From assembly GCA_050184415.1 (NCBI GenBank), contig JBFXAJ010000003.1, forward strand, positions 1-64,000: a stretch of DNA of 64,000 nucleotides, given 5' to 3'. The translations under genes were made by a program, and so were the position numbers. Positions 55,901-64,000 of the stretch are shown here, in pieces; within the stretch, counting starts at the first letter, position 1, and the number at the start of each line of letters is the position of its first letter. Below the pieces are notes generated by a model. The model had not been told where the DNA came from. It did not search any database and was given only the letters and a program-made list of their open reading frames with translations. The stretch is from JADLGL01 sp050184415. Lineage in GTDB: Bacteria; Pseudomonadota; Alphaproteobacteria; Rhizobiales; Kaistiaceae.

Positions 55901-58252
55901 ACGGTCGCTCAGGTTGCGGATCGTGAGCTGGCCGTCAAAGCGCTGCGCCAATGACGCGAACGCCGCCAGCGGCTCTGATGGCACCACGATAGACACCTCG
56001 GCCGGCAGGGCCGCCAGCGCCTCGAGGGCGGAACCCATCGAGAGTTCGTAAGGCCCCGGAGTTCCACCGACCATCAATAAGAGAGGTACACCCTCCGGTG
56101 GGGTAAAGGTTACCGTCTCTCCGGGTTGATAGAGGTAGACTTGAGGCTCCAGGATTGGCTCTGCAGGATCCCCATGCGCAAAACGAACGTTGAGAAATCC
56201 TCCAAGTCGATCGGCGCGGATCGTCAGTGGAGCGCCGTCGGCTGAGGCAGGTAGTAGGAACCAATCTACCGAGTCCTGAAGAACGCCCGTGAGCAGACCC
56301 CCGTTGAAGGCGGCTGCCTGCCACGGTTGGTCATTCGGTTCGAGATCCGTTGGTCGATCAAAGAAGGATGGTAGGGCAAGGCGCAGCGAATAGGGGTCAG
56401 CGCTGCCGCCCTGCGTCGGCATGAGCTCGAGATAGAAGTCCCCAGGCGGAAGAAGTCCATCCCACTCCAGCCCAGCCTCTTCATCGGAGGTGGGGCCGAC
56501 AATGTCGGCCAGCCGATAGGAACGATCGCCCCAATACAGGGTCGCTCGCATTGCAGTGCGATCCGAATTCGACACCGACAATCGCACTCGCTGCCATGCA
56601 TTGAGATGGAACGCGTAAAGGTCCCGATCGTCAGCCCGATCGAGCCAGCCGATGACAGGTTGATCGAATGGGAGCGTGAGAGCCCGAGGCAAATCATCGT
56701 TCGGTTCCGCTTCCTCCCCTTCTACGGGCGGACCGACCAGCGTTGCACGAAGCAGCCAAGTGCCGCCATCGTCGCCCTGCAGCCGCACCACATTGGAACC
56801 CGGCGGTAAAAGAAGGCGACTCACTCGAAGGGCGCCGCTGGCATCTCGATCGGAGGTGGCGATGATCAAACGGCCGGCGCCGTCATAGAAGGAAAGATTA
56901 CGGATGCCCTCTCCGGTCGCTTCGATCTCCCAGCGCTGCACATCACCGGCGACATCGAGAGCTACAAAGTCAGGGTCCGCGCCGTCAAAATGGCCGCGGA
57001 GGACACTGGTCGCCGAAATTACCGTCGCATACGCCGCTTCATTGTTCGGCTCGATTTCGACTCCAGCCTGCAGAAGACCCTGTTCCTCGAGAAGGAGTAC
57101 GTAGGTCATGTCCGCGGGCAGCGTTCCGCTGACCCGAAGGACATCTCCCGGCCGCAGGGTGAGGTCGCGAAGCGAGACGAGCCCGGACCCGTCACGCTGG
57201 GAAATAAGGCCGCCGTCAGCGCCTAGAAGCGCAAGGCTCACTGGTGCGGCGACGGGCACTGACAATGTCGCTTGATATACTTTCGTTGGGTCTGGAGCGG
57301 GCAGCTCGAAATTGTCCCGATCGGCGGTCTGGCTCAGTAAGCGTCCCGTCGCCGGCCTGGCGAGGGCCAGCTGATGGGCACCGTTGATCGCATCGTCGGG
57401 TTCCGTGGCAAATCCATCGGGCCGTACGTCGCTCTGTGCCGATACGATCATCGGCGTGCCGGCGGGTGCATTGCGGAGGACGATCGAATAGGTGCCCGCC
57501 GGCAGGGCGAGATCCGGAATTTGGGTAGAGCCCGCGTTCTGAATGTTGGCAGAGGCCAGCACCGCGCCCGCGCCGTCTTGGAGCGACATTGTCGCTGAAA
57601 CGCCCGCGAGTGTTTGAAGGCTTAGTGACCAGACTTCGTTGACCCCCGTGGGCACTGTCCAAGCCACAGCGGTCTCGACACCTTCAGAGCGAGCAAAGCC
57701 TTCGAACGGTCCCTCGCGGGTTAGGCCAAAGGCAGGCGGCAGCGACGTGGGTTCCAGAAGGGTCGCCCGGTAGACGATGCCACCCGCACCGGCCCTGAGC
57801 ACCAACTCGTGCCGTCCGGGACCAAGAAGCAGGCTTGGCGACGTCAGCGTTCCGTCGTTGAGGGGACCGTTCCAGATTTCTAGACCTTCGGCGCTCACCA
57901 CACGGACCGCCCCTAGCTGACCAGGCAACGCGTCGACCTGGATCGTGTGACGTTCCTCTCCACCGGTGGTCCAGGTAAGCCGAACCTCTTCGGAGGGCTG
58001 GATTACTCCGGTGGCGCACCATTCTTCGCCGGCCAGTTCAAAGGGAGATAGCCCCGTTGCTACAGTGCAAGGATCTTGAGCGGCCGACAAACCCGTGCTG
58101 GCGCCGAAACCAAGCACGGTGAGTAGGAGCGCGCCGACGATCGAGCGCCATGGAAGATGAGCACTAGCCGGGCTGTCGGAGGACGACCTGGCGGTCATGT
58201 GCGCGGCTCCCGCGCGCTCGAGGAAAGTTAGGCGGCGAATAATCGCCGGCAT
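52988..58252 (-). CDS. Giant exported protein with four PPC-like repeats and two VWA domains
   Basis: 1754 residues. An N-terminal signal anchor (IVGALLLTVLGFGASTGLSAA, about 37-57) implies export. Between about 280 and 760 four PPC-like modules begin with EPDD, EPNN, EPND and EPND. A jelly-roll-like region is near 1100. Two von Willebrand A domains follow: one near 1297 (AWDTSGSVG) and one near 1517 with a full MIDAS start (DASGSMLQR). The C-terminus is a short beta domain. ATG 58252 lies 3 bases past the stop of the upstream gene; ATG 58198 is a later option. Function unknown; surface adhesion or metal-dependent binding is inferred. Confidence 0.8.
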   Translation of the reverse strand: MPAIIRRLTFLERAGAAHMTARSSSDSPASAHLPWRSIVGALLLTVLGFGASTGLSAAQDPCTVATGLSPFELAGEEWCATGVIQPSEEVRLTWTTGGEERHTIQVDALPGQLGAVRVVSAEGLEIWNGPLNDGTLTSPSLLLGPGRHELVLRAGAGGIVYRATLLEPTSLPPAFGLTREGPFEGFARSEGVETAVAWTVPTGVNEVWSLSLQTLAGVSATMSLQDGAGAVLASANIQNAGSTQIPDLALPAGTYSIVLRNAPAGTPMIVSAQSDVRPDGFATEPDDAINGAHQLALARPATGRLLSQTADRDNFELPAPDPTKVYQATLSVPVAAPVSLALLGADGGLISQRDGSGLVSLRDLTLRPGDVLRVSGTLPADMTYVLLLEEQGLLQAGVEIEPNNEAAYATVISATSVLRGHFDGADPDFVALDVAGDVQRWEIEATGEGIRNLSFYDGAGRLIIATSDRDASGALRVSRLLLPPGSNVVRLQGDDGGTWLLRATLVGPPVEGEEAEPNDDLPRALTLPFDQPVIGWLDRADDRDLYAFHLNAWQRVRLSVSNSDRTAMRATLYWGDRSYRLADIVGPTSDEEAGLEWDGLLPPGDFYLELMPTQGGSADPYSLRLALPSFFDRPTDLEPNDQPWQAAAFNGGLLTGVLQDSVDWFLLPASADGAPLTIRADRLGGFLNVRFAHGDPAEPILEPQVYLYQPGETVTFTPPEGVPLLLMVGGTPGPYELSMGSALEALAALPAEVSIVVPSEPLAAFASLAQRFDGQLTIRNLSDRALPISTRTWLSDERWEIDGLPETIDLPPAREMTFVLSFSVPADVPDGRVTLEIEAAHQGYSPATTQVTFRVAAGVPLVDPHPHSALPPQLAGGINLAWNALGATADPPAADQLIDDVIDLSGARLAMGDPVTIWLAGNGTPVPVAGVVLEPARSPLPGDRLSDFAIELSTDGASFTRVLEGALSPAVRGQAFPFNRPILAVAIRLVPLSAASGDPRAAFATLAEFQAIAPPGHVLDPNGFDLADRRLGGHVVWAVGTGSQPFIGEGAVWPGRNPVLLPSNRAEGPVWVIGFRDRRLADLGALVWHERSDTRPDQRIRRIAIAASSHGPLGPWEELGEFELGATEGAQPLPLSGPVLARALRFTVLDPAQGVIAMPDRIEIRETPGPTILGLWGDLSAVGPFDVGVASSVAVPSPISTDASAPTPLALGVSTRGEVRRGTIEHWYSVELPEGTRLLHARFPDGLAPQVSLSLLAPDGTEVPFTPEANDPATMTAVASPGEWRVRVVQPIASITVAWDTSGSVGALHGAIERMVRRLALELDPQREAINLLPFRSEAESFLIPEWTAARGVVYGALHAYPFRDQSSDAESAVLFALTQLAQRPGNRALVVITDASFAARAERNVELWRAMAIARPDVFSLYLPVDSDPQRAQAQVNLLSDWAGTHGHMSRFSSQGDAELTYRRLVTWLARPASYAFTITAETTPPEPGTLIVELAARSDGVGADDGAHGPVAMAVILDASGSMLQRLGDRRRIDIAKDVLRTLGAEILPDRLPVALRVFGHDRPESCEQELFLPLAPLDRAAFAAAIDRVQSVNLARTPIAASLRAAADDLAEAAGSRIIVLITDGEETCGGDPLAEIAALRAEGFEVRLNIVGFAIDDPATRALFETWAEAGAGAYFDAGDQAALGAAIEQATALPFVVLDAAGVEVAAGVVAGDPVPLPPGNYRLRVGDGPEQAVVIREGEEQRVVAGAL

Positions 58253-58255
58253 GGG

Positions 58256-60799
58256 CTACTGCGACAGTTTATTGATCGCCAAGGACCCTAGCGCCGCGAT
58301 GGCTGAGACTGCAGCGTGGTAACCGGACCCCGCAACCACAACGCCACCCGTGCCGACCCCTGCCGCTCCAGCCAAGCCTAGCCCGCCGGAAACGGCGCAA
58401 ACAAAAGTGCCAAATTTCGAACTAACGTTCTCTCCGACGACAACCATCCCAATTTGCACGCCGAGGGCAAAGAGGCAGACCCCGCCAGCTATCCTTTGAT
58501 AGGTCAGCAGCGCCTCCGGAGCGAGCACCGCACCACCCCCTGTGGCGAGCATTCCGAGCGTCCGCCCAGTTGTAGGATCGATCCGCCACCAACCAAATGC
58601 GTCCACGGACTGCTCAGGTGCTACGACGAGGTACCCCAGCGCCCGGTCGCTTTCGATCCTCGTTCGGAGGTCAGGCGGCAGCCCTCCGCTCGCACCGGCG
58701 CGGTCAGCGTCGACCGCTAACCACACCTCCCCGGCCCGGATAGCGGCCAAGGTTGCGGTTGCGGCGTTCTGGGCACCCGATAAGCCAAAAATGGCTTCGA
58801 CATTCGTATCGAGGACGCCCTGCCGGATGCGACCCGCGAAGGTATCTCCGGGCATCCAAACGTCATTAAAGATGATGTCGACTTCTTCCTCGGCGACCAC
58901 TCCGCCTCCGGGGCTCCAGATGAGCCTCTGATGATGCGCGAAGACATTTGGCGATGAAATCGCGACCCCCTGGCCGTCGAAACGCACCCGCGAAAAAAGC
59001 CGGAGATCCAGTGCCAGTCGCGGACTCTCACGAATCGCCCCTACACTCGGCACCTCCGGTGTTGCGGTCGCCACTCGGATCGCGTCGGCCATCGCTGCGA
59101 CGCCGGCGGTCGCGGTTTGGGCAAAGTCCACCGCCGACGGGGTGGCGCCTAGAATCAGAATATCGGTCGCTCCGGCCAGGCGAAGAGCGCGGTCGCGAAA
59201 CTGATCCTCGGTCGGCGCGACCGCCTCGCGGTCCGCTCGCTGAGCGGGGCCGAGCATGTCGAAGACGGTGCGCCGTTCGACAACCGCGGCGCTCCCGGGA
59301 ACCGATACCTCGAACTCAAGCCACTCCGCCGTGGGGATACCCCGCTCCGCTTCCGGCATCGCATCGATGCCGATAAGCCCGGCGGCGGCCGCAAGTCCGG
59401 CTGCGATGGCACGACCCGCTTCAGTATAAGTGTTGGGATCGGAGGTTCGCACAGCACCATCGCGCGTGAATAGCCGGTCGACGTAAACGGTGTCGCCGAC
59501 CTGGAGCATCGGCGTCCAGGTCGACGTCCCCTCGACCAGGTTCTGGACGATCGTCGGATCGCCCCCGGCGGCGGCGACCTCCCCGGCGCCTTCGCGCGTG
59601 TTGGAGGCATGCCAGAAGGAAGCGACCACACTTCCGAGATCGGCCACGAATCCCGTCCAGCTCAGCAGGGTTTCCTCGCGGATGCCGGAGGCCGACTGAA
59701 TCTCGACAACGACCCTGATGGTCACTGAGTGACGGAGCGCGTCGGGGAGCTCATCGACAGGAAAGGTATCCGCGGCGACGATCGGACCGACGACCGCTTG
59801 CTCAGGATCGAGGTCGGTCCAGCCGGCGCCGCTTCGCATCTGGATCCAGAAATGATCCTTCAACGCCTGGATCGAAGCCCTACGCGTATCGGCGCGGCCA
59901 TCAGCAAGGACTGACTCTGCTGCCGTCATCAGGACCGGCAGCACGATGTCGGTGTTGTCGGTCCGGGCAGCGATCAGTCGCTGTTGCCGTTCGTCCTGGG
60001 CGGCAACAGCGGCTGCAAAAGCATCCGCGGGGAGCCGCGATCTCTCCGCTTCGAGGAGGGCTCGGATATCCCCGTCATCCAAGAGACCGGCCGCGGGCAG
60101 GAGCGACCGCTGTTCGACAACTGCCAAGAGCGCCTCGGCCTGCCCGTCCGTCAGCACGGCCCGCGCGAGGCGGACCTCTTCGCCGGCACCGGCCAGAAGC
60201 GCGGCGAATGCGAGCGCGCGGTCGAGGCTGTTGCCGCTCCGGTCGCTCAAGACGCCACGAGCACCACGCAGGCTACCCGCATAGGCGACCAGCCGCGTGT
60301 TCGTCGCTATCCAGTCGAGAAGCGCGGCGGGATCGGCGCCGACGGTGGCCACGATGCTCAAGGGATCGGAGAGGTCCGGGGGCAGTCCACCGGCGTACCG
60401 CCGCGCGATGCCGGATAGCGCCGACATGGCATCGTGGAGTGCCGCGCGTTCGGCTTCGTTCCACCCAGACTCGGCTGCCGGCGGCGCGTTGGCCAATCGC
60501 GCAACTGCTTCGGCCGCCGGCGCATATCCGCCAGCGGCCGCCCACTCGTACATCCTAATGGCGTCAGCCATCCGCCCTATACGCTCGAGAGCGCGAGAAT
60601 ACTGATGGACAAACCTAAGCTCGCCCGGAGCGGCAGTGATGGCAGCCGCACACGCGGCGAGCGCCGCTTCCGCATCGATTTCGACAAGGGGGACCGCAGG
60701 CCCAGCGTGGGCGTCGCATTGCCCGTCATCCTGGGCGTGCGCGAACGGCGCTGCGAAGAGCCACAAGCACAACAGGAAAGCGGCGGACCGTTTCACCAT
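58256..60799 (-). CDS. Large exported transglutaminase-like protein without an obvious catalytic cysteine
   Basis: 847 residues with a signal peptide (MVKRSAAFLLCLWLFAAPFA, cleavage at AHA-QD). A Sel1/TPR-like segment (QYSRALERIGRMADAIRMYE) is near 65-85. The region around 180-335 resembles a transglutaminase core: GNSLDRALAFAALLAGAGEEVRLAR, then HFWIQMRSGAGWTDLDP with the expected His and Asp. The usual cysteine in the first motif is absent. A long beta-rich stretch and a glycine/alanine-rich, membrane-like C-terminus follow. Tandem with the giant VWA protein gene and likely cotranscribed with it. Function unknown. Confidence 0.75.
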   Translation of the reverse strand: MVKRSAAFLLCLWLFAAPFAHAQDDGQCDAHAGPAVPLVEIDAEAALAACAAAITAAPGELRFVHQYSRALERIGRMADAIRMYEWAAAGGYAPAAEAVARLANAPPAAESGWNEAERAALHDAMSALSGIARRYAGGLPPDLSDPLSIVATVGADPAALLDWIATNTRLVAYAGSLRGARGVLSDRSGNSLDRALAFAALLAGAGEEVRLARAVLTDGQAEALLAVVEQRSLLPAAGLLDDGDIRALLEAERSRLPADAFAAAVAAQDERQQRLIAARTDNTDIVLPVLMTAAESVLADGRADTRRASIQALKDHFWIQMRSGAGWTDLDPEQAVVGPIVAADTFPVDELPDALRHSVTIRVVVEIQSASGIREETLLSWTGFVADLGSVVASFWHASNTREGAGEVAAAGGDPTIVQNLVEGTSTWTPMLQVGDTVYVDRLFTRDGAVRTSDPNTYTEAGRAIAAGLAAAAGLIGIDAMPEAERGIPTAEWLEFEVSVPGSAAVVERRTVFDMLGPAQRADREAVAPTEDQFRDRALRLAGATDILILGATPSAVDFAQTATAGVAAMADAIRVATATPEVPSVGAIRESPRLALDLRLFSRVRFDGQGVAISSPNVFAHHQRLIWSPGGGVVAEEEVDIIFNDVWMPGDTFAGRIRQGVLDTNVEAIFGLSGAQNAATATLAAIRAGEVWLAVDADRAGASGGLPPDLRTRIESDRALGYLVVAPEQSVDAFGWWRIDPTTGRTLGMLATGGGAVLAPEALLTYQRIAGGVCLFALGVQIGMVVVGENVSSKFGTFVCAVSGGLGLAGAAGVGTGGVVVAGSGYHAAVSAIAALGSLAINKLSQ

Positions 60800-60856
60800 C
60801 GCTACCAGGTTGGAGCCTGAGCCTCTTCGGTGATCCCGCGCTTGTCAAGAATACAC

Positions 60857-60887
60857 AAAGAGCCTCCCGACTTGCTGCCCGGGAGGC
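60857..60887 (-). terminator. Terminator-like hairpin after the ricin-B gene
   Basis: Eight-base arms GCCTCCCG (60862-60869) and CGGGAGGC (60880-60887), followed on the minus strand by TCTTTGTGT. It is 128 bases past the stop at 61015 and just before the transglutaminase-like gene start (60799), so the two genes are probably separate transcripts. Confidence 0.55.
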
Positions 60888-61014
60888 CTACTCGAGACGC
60901 TGGGACCGGGCGGTTTGCAGAGCGCTCCTGGTGGTCCTCAAACCCGAAACCGGTGCGTTCGGCTCCGCGGCGAAGCGTGGTCCCATCAGGCGCAATTGAC
61001 CCCTGTCAGGCCGC

Positions 61015-61917
61015 CTACGGTCCGCCGCCGAACTCGGAGATGCGCAATGTCGCAGTATGGTTTGCCCCGCGACTGAAAGTGGCCACCCAAATGTCGTATC
61101 GGCCGGGAAGCGGATTGCTCCAATTGACGACCGGGTTGTGACCAATAGTGTCGTCATTGCAGACCCAGTTGCCGCTGGGATCATTGATAATCAATGTAGT
61201 GTCTGCTGCCGCGATCACAGAGATGAACAGCGGATATCCGGCACCAGGCGTGTAATAGAGTTTGTAGTCGGGAGCGGCAGCAGCATAGCCGCGACAACCA
61301 GCTGTGACTAATGCCGGCTCGCCGGCGGCGTTGATAGTACCGCCGGCGGCTACATTGGTCCTGAACGGATCGGGCGAAAAACCTCCCGCCAGAGTAACCT
61401 CGCCGTAGGTTGCAGGCAGGGAAGGATATAGGGCGCTCCGCTGCGCCATGGCGGTCCATCTCTGAGCAGCCGTGCCGTTGCAGTCCCAGATCTGAACGTT
61501 TGTGAAGTTCGCATTGATGGCACCGGCAACATCCAAGCACCGGCCCAGAGCATTCCGGACAACCCCGTCGCTGCTGTATGTCCAGATTTGAGCGGCGGTG
61601 TTGTTGCAGTCCCAGACTTGTACATTAGTGCCGTTGGCGTTGACGGCGCCTGTAACATCCAAGCACCGGCCCATGATGTTCTGGATCGCGCCGTTTGGCA
61701 AAAAGGCCCAGTCCTGCGCGCCTGTGCCGTTACAGTCGTAAATCTGCACGTTAGTGCCGTTGGCGTTCACCCGGCCAGACACATCCAAGCAACGTCCCAT
61801 CGTGTGGACGATCGGGGCGAAGTTCTGTGCGGTAGCGTTGGTGGCTGACCCGGCAGCAAGAGCAGCTGCAGCTGCAACCAACGCCGCCGGGGCGAATAGA
61901 TTGGGTTTGGTGATCAC
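61015..61917 (-). CDS. Exported ricin-B lectin protein with a C-terminal beta domain
   Basis: 300 residues. GTG 61917 was chosen because AAGGAG lies at ideal spacing and gives a signal peptide (hydrophobic AALVAAAAALAAGSA, cleavage near ATA-QN). Residues 36-156 are three 42-residue repeats (GRCLDVSGRVNANGTNVQI and similar, then DCNGTAAQRW), each with two cysteines and a Q-x-W (68-70, 110-112, 152-154): a complete ricin-type beta-trefoil that binds sugars in characterised proteins. The C-terminal 130 residues are PPC-like (GRYDIWVATF near the end). The three repeats are highly alike. No enzyme domain, so a carbohydrate-binding role. Confidence 0.88.
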   Translation of the reverse strand: MITKPNLFAPAALVAAAAALAAGSATNATAQNFAPIVHTMGRCLDVSGRVNANGTNVQIYDCNGTGAQDWAFLPNGAIQNIMGRCLDVTGAVNANGTNVQVWDCNNTAAQIWTYSSDGVVRNALGRCLDVAGAINANFTNVQIWDCNGTAAQRWTAMAQRSALYPSLPATYGEVTLAGGFSPDPFRTNVAAGGTINAAGEPALVTAGCRGYAAAAPDYKLYYTPGAGYPLFISVIAAADTTLIINDPSGNWVCNDDTIGHNPVVNWSNPLPGRYDIWVATFSRGANHTATLRISEFGGGP

Positions 61918-62539
61918 TTCAAGACTCCTTCTCGGACCGGGCCTAGTAAGTGAACATCTCGCCGCCTTCAGGATCGGCGCTCCCTTAAATCGAAGTGGTA
62001 TCAGGCCGTGCCGAAATTGGACGGCCATGTCGGCCGCCCTGAGCTCATCCTCGCGCCAGGTGCAGGTCGCAACCCGGCCTGCGCATCGGCCCAGCGGCCG
62101 GCAATCATCATCTATCCGCTACAAGATCGATTCGCTCCACGCGAATTTGGCTTCTTCTAGACTCTAGAAATGAGTTGGAGCGCACCGACTGGTACCTTAA
62201 CGAACCTCAAAGCCGCAACACGCGTTCAGATGCTGGCTACCTCACCCGCCGTTGTTGCCGCCGGTCCTTCCGGTAGGGAGTGCGCTCTGATGTCGGCTCC
62301 CCCCGTACCCGCCATTCGTCCGTGCGATATATTGCAGAAGCCGGCCGCCGCAGTTGAAGTCGATCCGTTGAAGGAAGAATTCCGCCACCCCCCATTTCTG
62401 ATCGCCGTTGATCCTTGCTCCGCACCGCCCATGACAGCTGGACAAGCCAGCCCGCAAGAGCCGCTGATCCGGTACAAACCGCCCCCGCCCCGTCACCTTC
62501 CGTGACGAGAAGCCCTCCTCCGCTCCCTTCCCGGAGACG
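61918..62539. other. Intergenic region without a recognised gene
   Basis: Upstream region of the ricin-B gene. Short frames on both strands lack ribosome sites and protein character. A palindrome TTCTAGA-C-TCTAGAA lies at 62155-62169. A GTCAC-CTTCC-GTGAC dyad is at about 62493-62507. The base composition is lower in GC than the core genes. The 3' part runs into the remnant listed separately. Confidence 0.5.
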
Positions 62540-62645
62540 CGCCGCAGCGGAGGCAGCGTCCTCGGCATCCTCCCTTCGCTGCCAGAACCGCCCATCGCGT
62601 AGGCGAGATAGGCGGTCGCGAAATAGAGGACGACAGTGGCGCGCA
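62540..62645 (-). pseudogene. Remnant related to the broken two-helix protein at 42.4 kb
   Basis: Read on the minus strand this segment gives LRATVVLYFATAYLAYAMGG, then a frame change, then QRREDAEDAASAAA. The plus-strand segment 42401-42500 gives LATVILYYATAYLAYAMG followed by RRKEDAEDAAAAA. The two are clearly related in both DNA and protein sequence, but each has a one-base shift at the same junction after the GGGC, in opposite directions. No start codon is seen here. Confidence 0.5.
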
Positions 62646-62781
62646 GCCGTCTTAGACATCGCGTATGCCCGCTGAAGATCGGCTTGTCAGACCATCCGCT
62701 ATGCTTGGCCACGGCGCAGCGGACTGGCTCGGGAGGGAACGCCGGGACTAGGAAGTGCATCCTCGTTGCTGGGAGGAGCAG

Positions 62782-64000
62782 GTGACTTTTATTGGACGGG
62801 AGATGGAGCGCGCCGTGATCGAGGCGGCGATCCGTGATCTCGACGTCGGCCGAGGCGGACTGTTGCTCGTCACCGGCGAAGCCGGGATCGGCAAATCGGC
62901 GTTGCTGCAGCTCGCAGGCGAGAAGGCCGCCGCCGCCGGCCTTCGGGCTGTCTGGGGGCGCTGCAGCGAGGAGCCAGGTGCGCCACTCTTCTGGCCATGG
63001 CTGCAGCTCCTCCGCGCCTGGCTGCGGGGCCGTCATCCATTGTCGCACCCGGGAATCTCGCCGGAAAGCGCGGCTGCCGTCGACCGACTCCTCTCCCCAC
63101 AGACAATCCCCCGATCGTTACCCGGCGCAACTGAGCCTGAGGATGCCGAGCAGTCCCGATTCCTGTTCATGCAGGGGATCGCCGATTTCTGGCGTGAGGC
63201 AGCGGCGATGCGGCCGCTCATGCTCCTTATCGACGATCTGCACCGCGACAACAGTGCTTCGCTCAAGCTGCTGGCGGCAATGACCGAAGCGGCGTTGGTC
63301 GCACCAATCTTGATCATTGCAGCGTATCGTCGCGAGGAGGCCGAAAGCGATGGCGCGCTTCGCACGACGCTGGGGACGGTTCTGGGCAGGTCCAATGTGC
63401 AGCAGCTGACGCTCAGTAACCTAAGCCCGTCGGAGTCAGAACGGCTGCTATCGGCCCTCACAGGCGGCGACGCCCCGCCTTCCCTGGGACGAGCGGTAGC
63501 CACGCGGAGCGAAGGAAATCCTTTGTTCCTTCGAGAGCTTGCGCGCGAGCTCGCTAAAAACGGATCCAGTTCGTCGGCACCAGGTTCGCCGTCCACGCCG
63601 CGGCTTCCCGACAGCATCCGGATACTGTTCGGGCAACGTCTCCGCCGCCTCGCCGGGCCCGCTGGCCAGGTCTTGGCGATCGCTGCCACAATCGGCCGGC
63701 GCTTCGACCAAGAAATGCTTTCCGGCATTGCTTTCGGCCTCGGTGCACTTGCCGTCCCGCCCAGCCTGGAGGAATTGCTGCAATCGCGGCTGGTCGTCGA
63801 GACCGACGAACCAGGTCACTACCAATTCGTGCACGAGCTGCTGCGAGAGACGGTCTACGCCGCAATATCCAGCACGCGGCGCATGGCTTACCACCGCGCG
63901 GTCGCCGAGTGGATCGAGAACCATCATGGCTCGAGTCTGGAGCACCACGTTGCCCGCCTCGCATACCACTACGCGCAGGCAGCAATGACGGGAGTTGCGG
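62782..64000 (+). CDS. AAA_16 family ATPase, regulator-like (3' end beyond the window)
   Basis: GTG 62782 with GGGAGGAGCAG just upstream; 406 codons are visible and the frame is still open at the window end. Walker A is GEAGIGKS at residues 32-39 and Walker B LMLLIDD at 146-152, with a GNPLFLRELA sensor-like motif and FVHELLRETVYAA, all typical of the STAND-type AAA_16 ATPases found in LuxR/MalT-type regulators and nucleotide cyclases. An output domain such as LuxR helix-turn-helix should follow outside the window. It opens directly with MTFIGREMERAVI, with no other N-terminal domain. Possible regulator of the adjacent exported protein genes. Confidence 0.85.
   Translation, partial: MTFIGREMERAVIEAAIRDLDVGRGGLLLVTGEAGIGKSALLQLAGEKAAAAGLRAVWGRCSEEPGAPLFWPWLQLLRAWLRGRHPLSHPGISPESAAAVDRLLSPQTIPRSLPGATEPEDAEQSRFLFMQGIADFWREAAAMRPLMLLIDDLHRDNSASLKLLAAMTEAALVAPILIIAAYRREEAESDGALRTTLGTVLGRSNVQQLTLSNLSPSESERLLSALTGGDAPPSLGRAVATRSEGNPLFLRELARELAKNGSSSSAPGSPSTPRLPDSIRILFGQRLRRLAGPAGQVLAIAATIGRRFDQEMLSGIAFGLGALAVPPSLEELLQSRLVVETDEPGHYQFVHELLRETVYAAISSTRRMAYHRAVAEWIENHHGSSLEHHVARLAYHYAQAAMTGVA

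Overview
The window is high-GC DNA from an alphaproteobacterium, most likely of the order Hyphomicrobiales (Rhizobiales). I infer this from gene order (ffh-rpsP-rimM-trmD-rplS followed by leuC and leuD), an Omp19-type lipoprotein, a RirA-type iron regulator, an AglG/AglK sugar transporter and rhizobial-looking palindromic intergenic repeats. I cannot name the genus. No rRNA, tRNA, CRISPR array or transposase was recognised.

Layout. 1-3952: the end of an alpha-glucoside-type ABC transporter operon (aglG, aglK) with a GH1 beta-glucosidase, interrupted by an AT-richer trypsin-like protease gene. 3983-9859: small membrane protein, rpmF, mtgA, a TraB/GumN protein, then mcl-mtkA-mtkB (malyl-CoA lyase and malate-CoA ligase, serine-cycle type). 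10131-14446: secreted protein, patatin phospholipase, membrane protein, ABC-2 permease with its TetR regulator. 14572-21812: succinate dehydrogenase genes without a visible sdhC (sdhD-sdhA-small exported ORF-sdhB), an Omp19-like lipoprotein, mdh, an RDD protein and two exported proteins. 21855-31366: leuD, a zincin-like protein, a toxin-antitoxin pair, an HhH protein, leuC, a phosphodiester glycosidase-like protein, a phosphoesterase, and the ribosomal/SRP operon rplS-trmD-rimM-rpsP-ffh. Two large palindromic repeats lie here, one of them inside the operon. 31628-41973: many small exported or envelope proteins, a RirA-like regulator, DUF883/holin-like pair, TerB, hydrolase, Sel1-repeat, GYF-like, thioredoxin-like, CHRD and beta-trefoil proteins, and an Imm5-like protein.

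42114-52429: gene remnants, then the high-affinity potassium system kdpFABC and kdpDE, split by an ABC-2 exporter pair. 52583-64000 is the most unusual part: an eroded reading frame, then two very large exported proteins encoded back to back (a 1754-aa four-PPC/two-VWA protein and an 847-aa transglutaminase-like protein without an obvious catalytic cysteine), an exported ricin-B lectin protein, a second copy of the remnant seen near 42.4 kb, and the start of an AAA_16 ATPase that runs off the window.

Functionally the core genes describe an aerobic heterotroph with a TCA cycle (sdh, mdh), leucine synthesis, C2/C1-type malyl-CoA metabolism, glucoside uptake and hydrolysis, and inducible potassium uptake. 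The best candidate for an undescribed system is the PPC/VWA plus transglutaminase-like pair at 52988-60799, possibly with the adjacent lectin. All family names are from recognition of motifs by eye; no database search was run.
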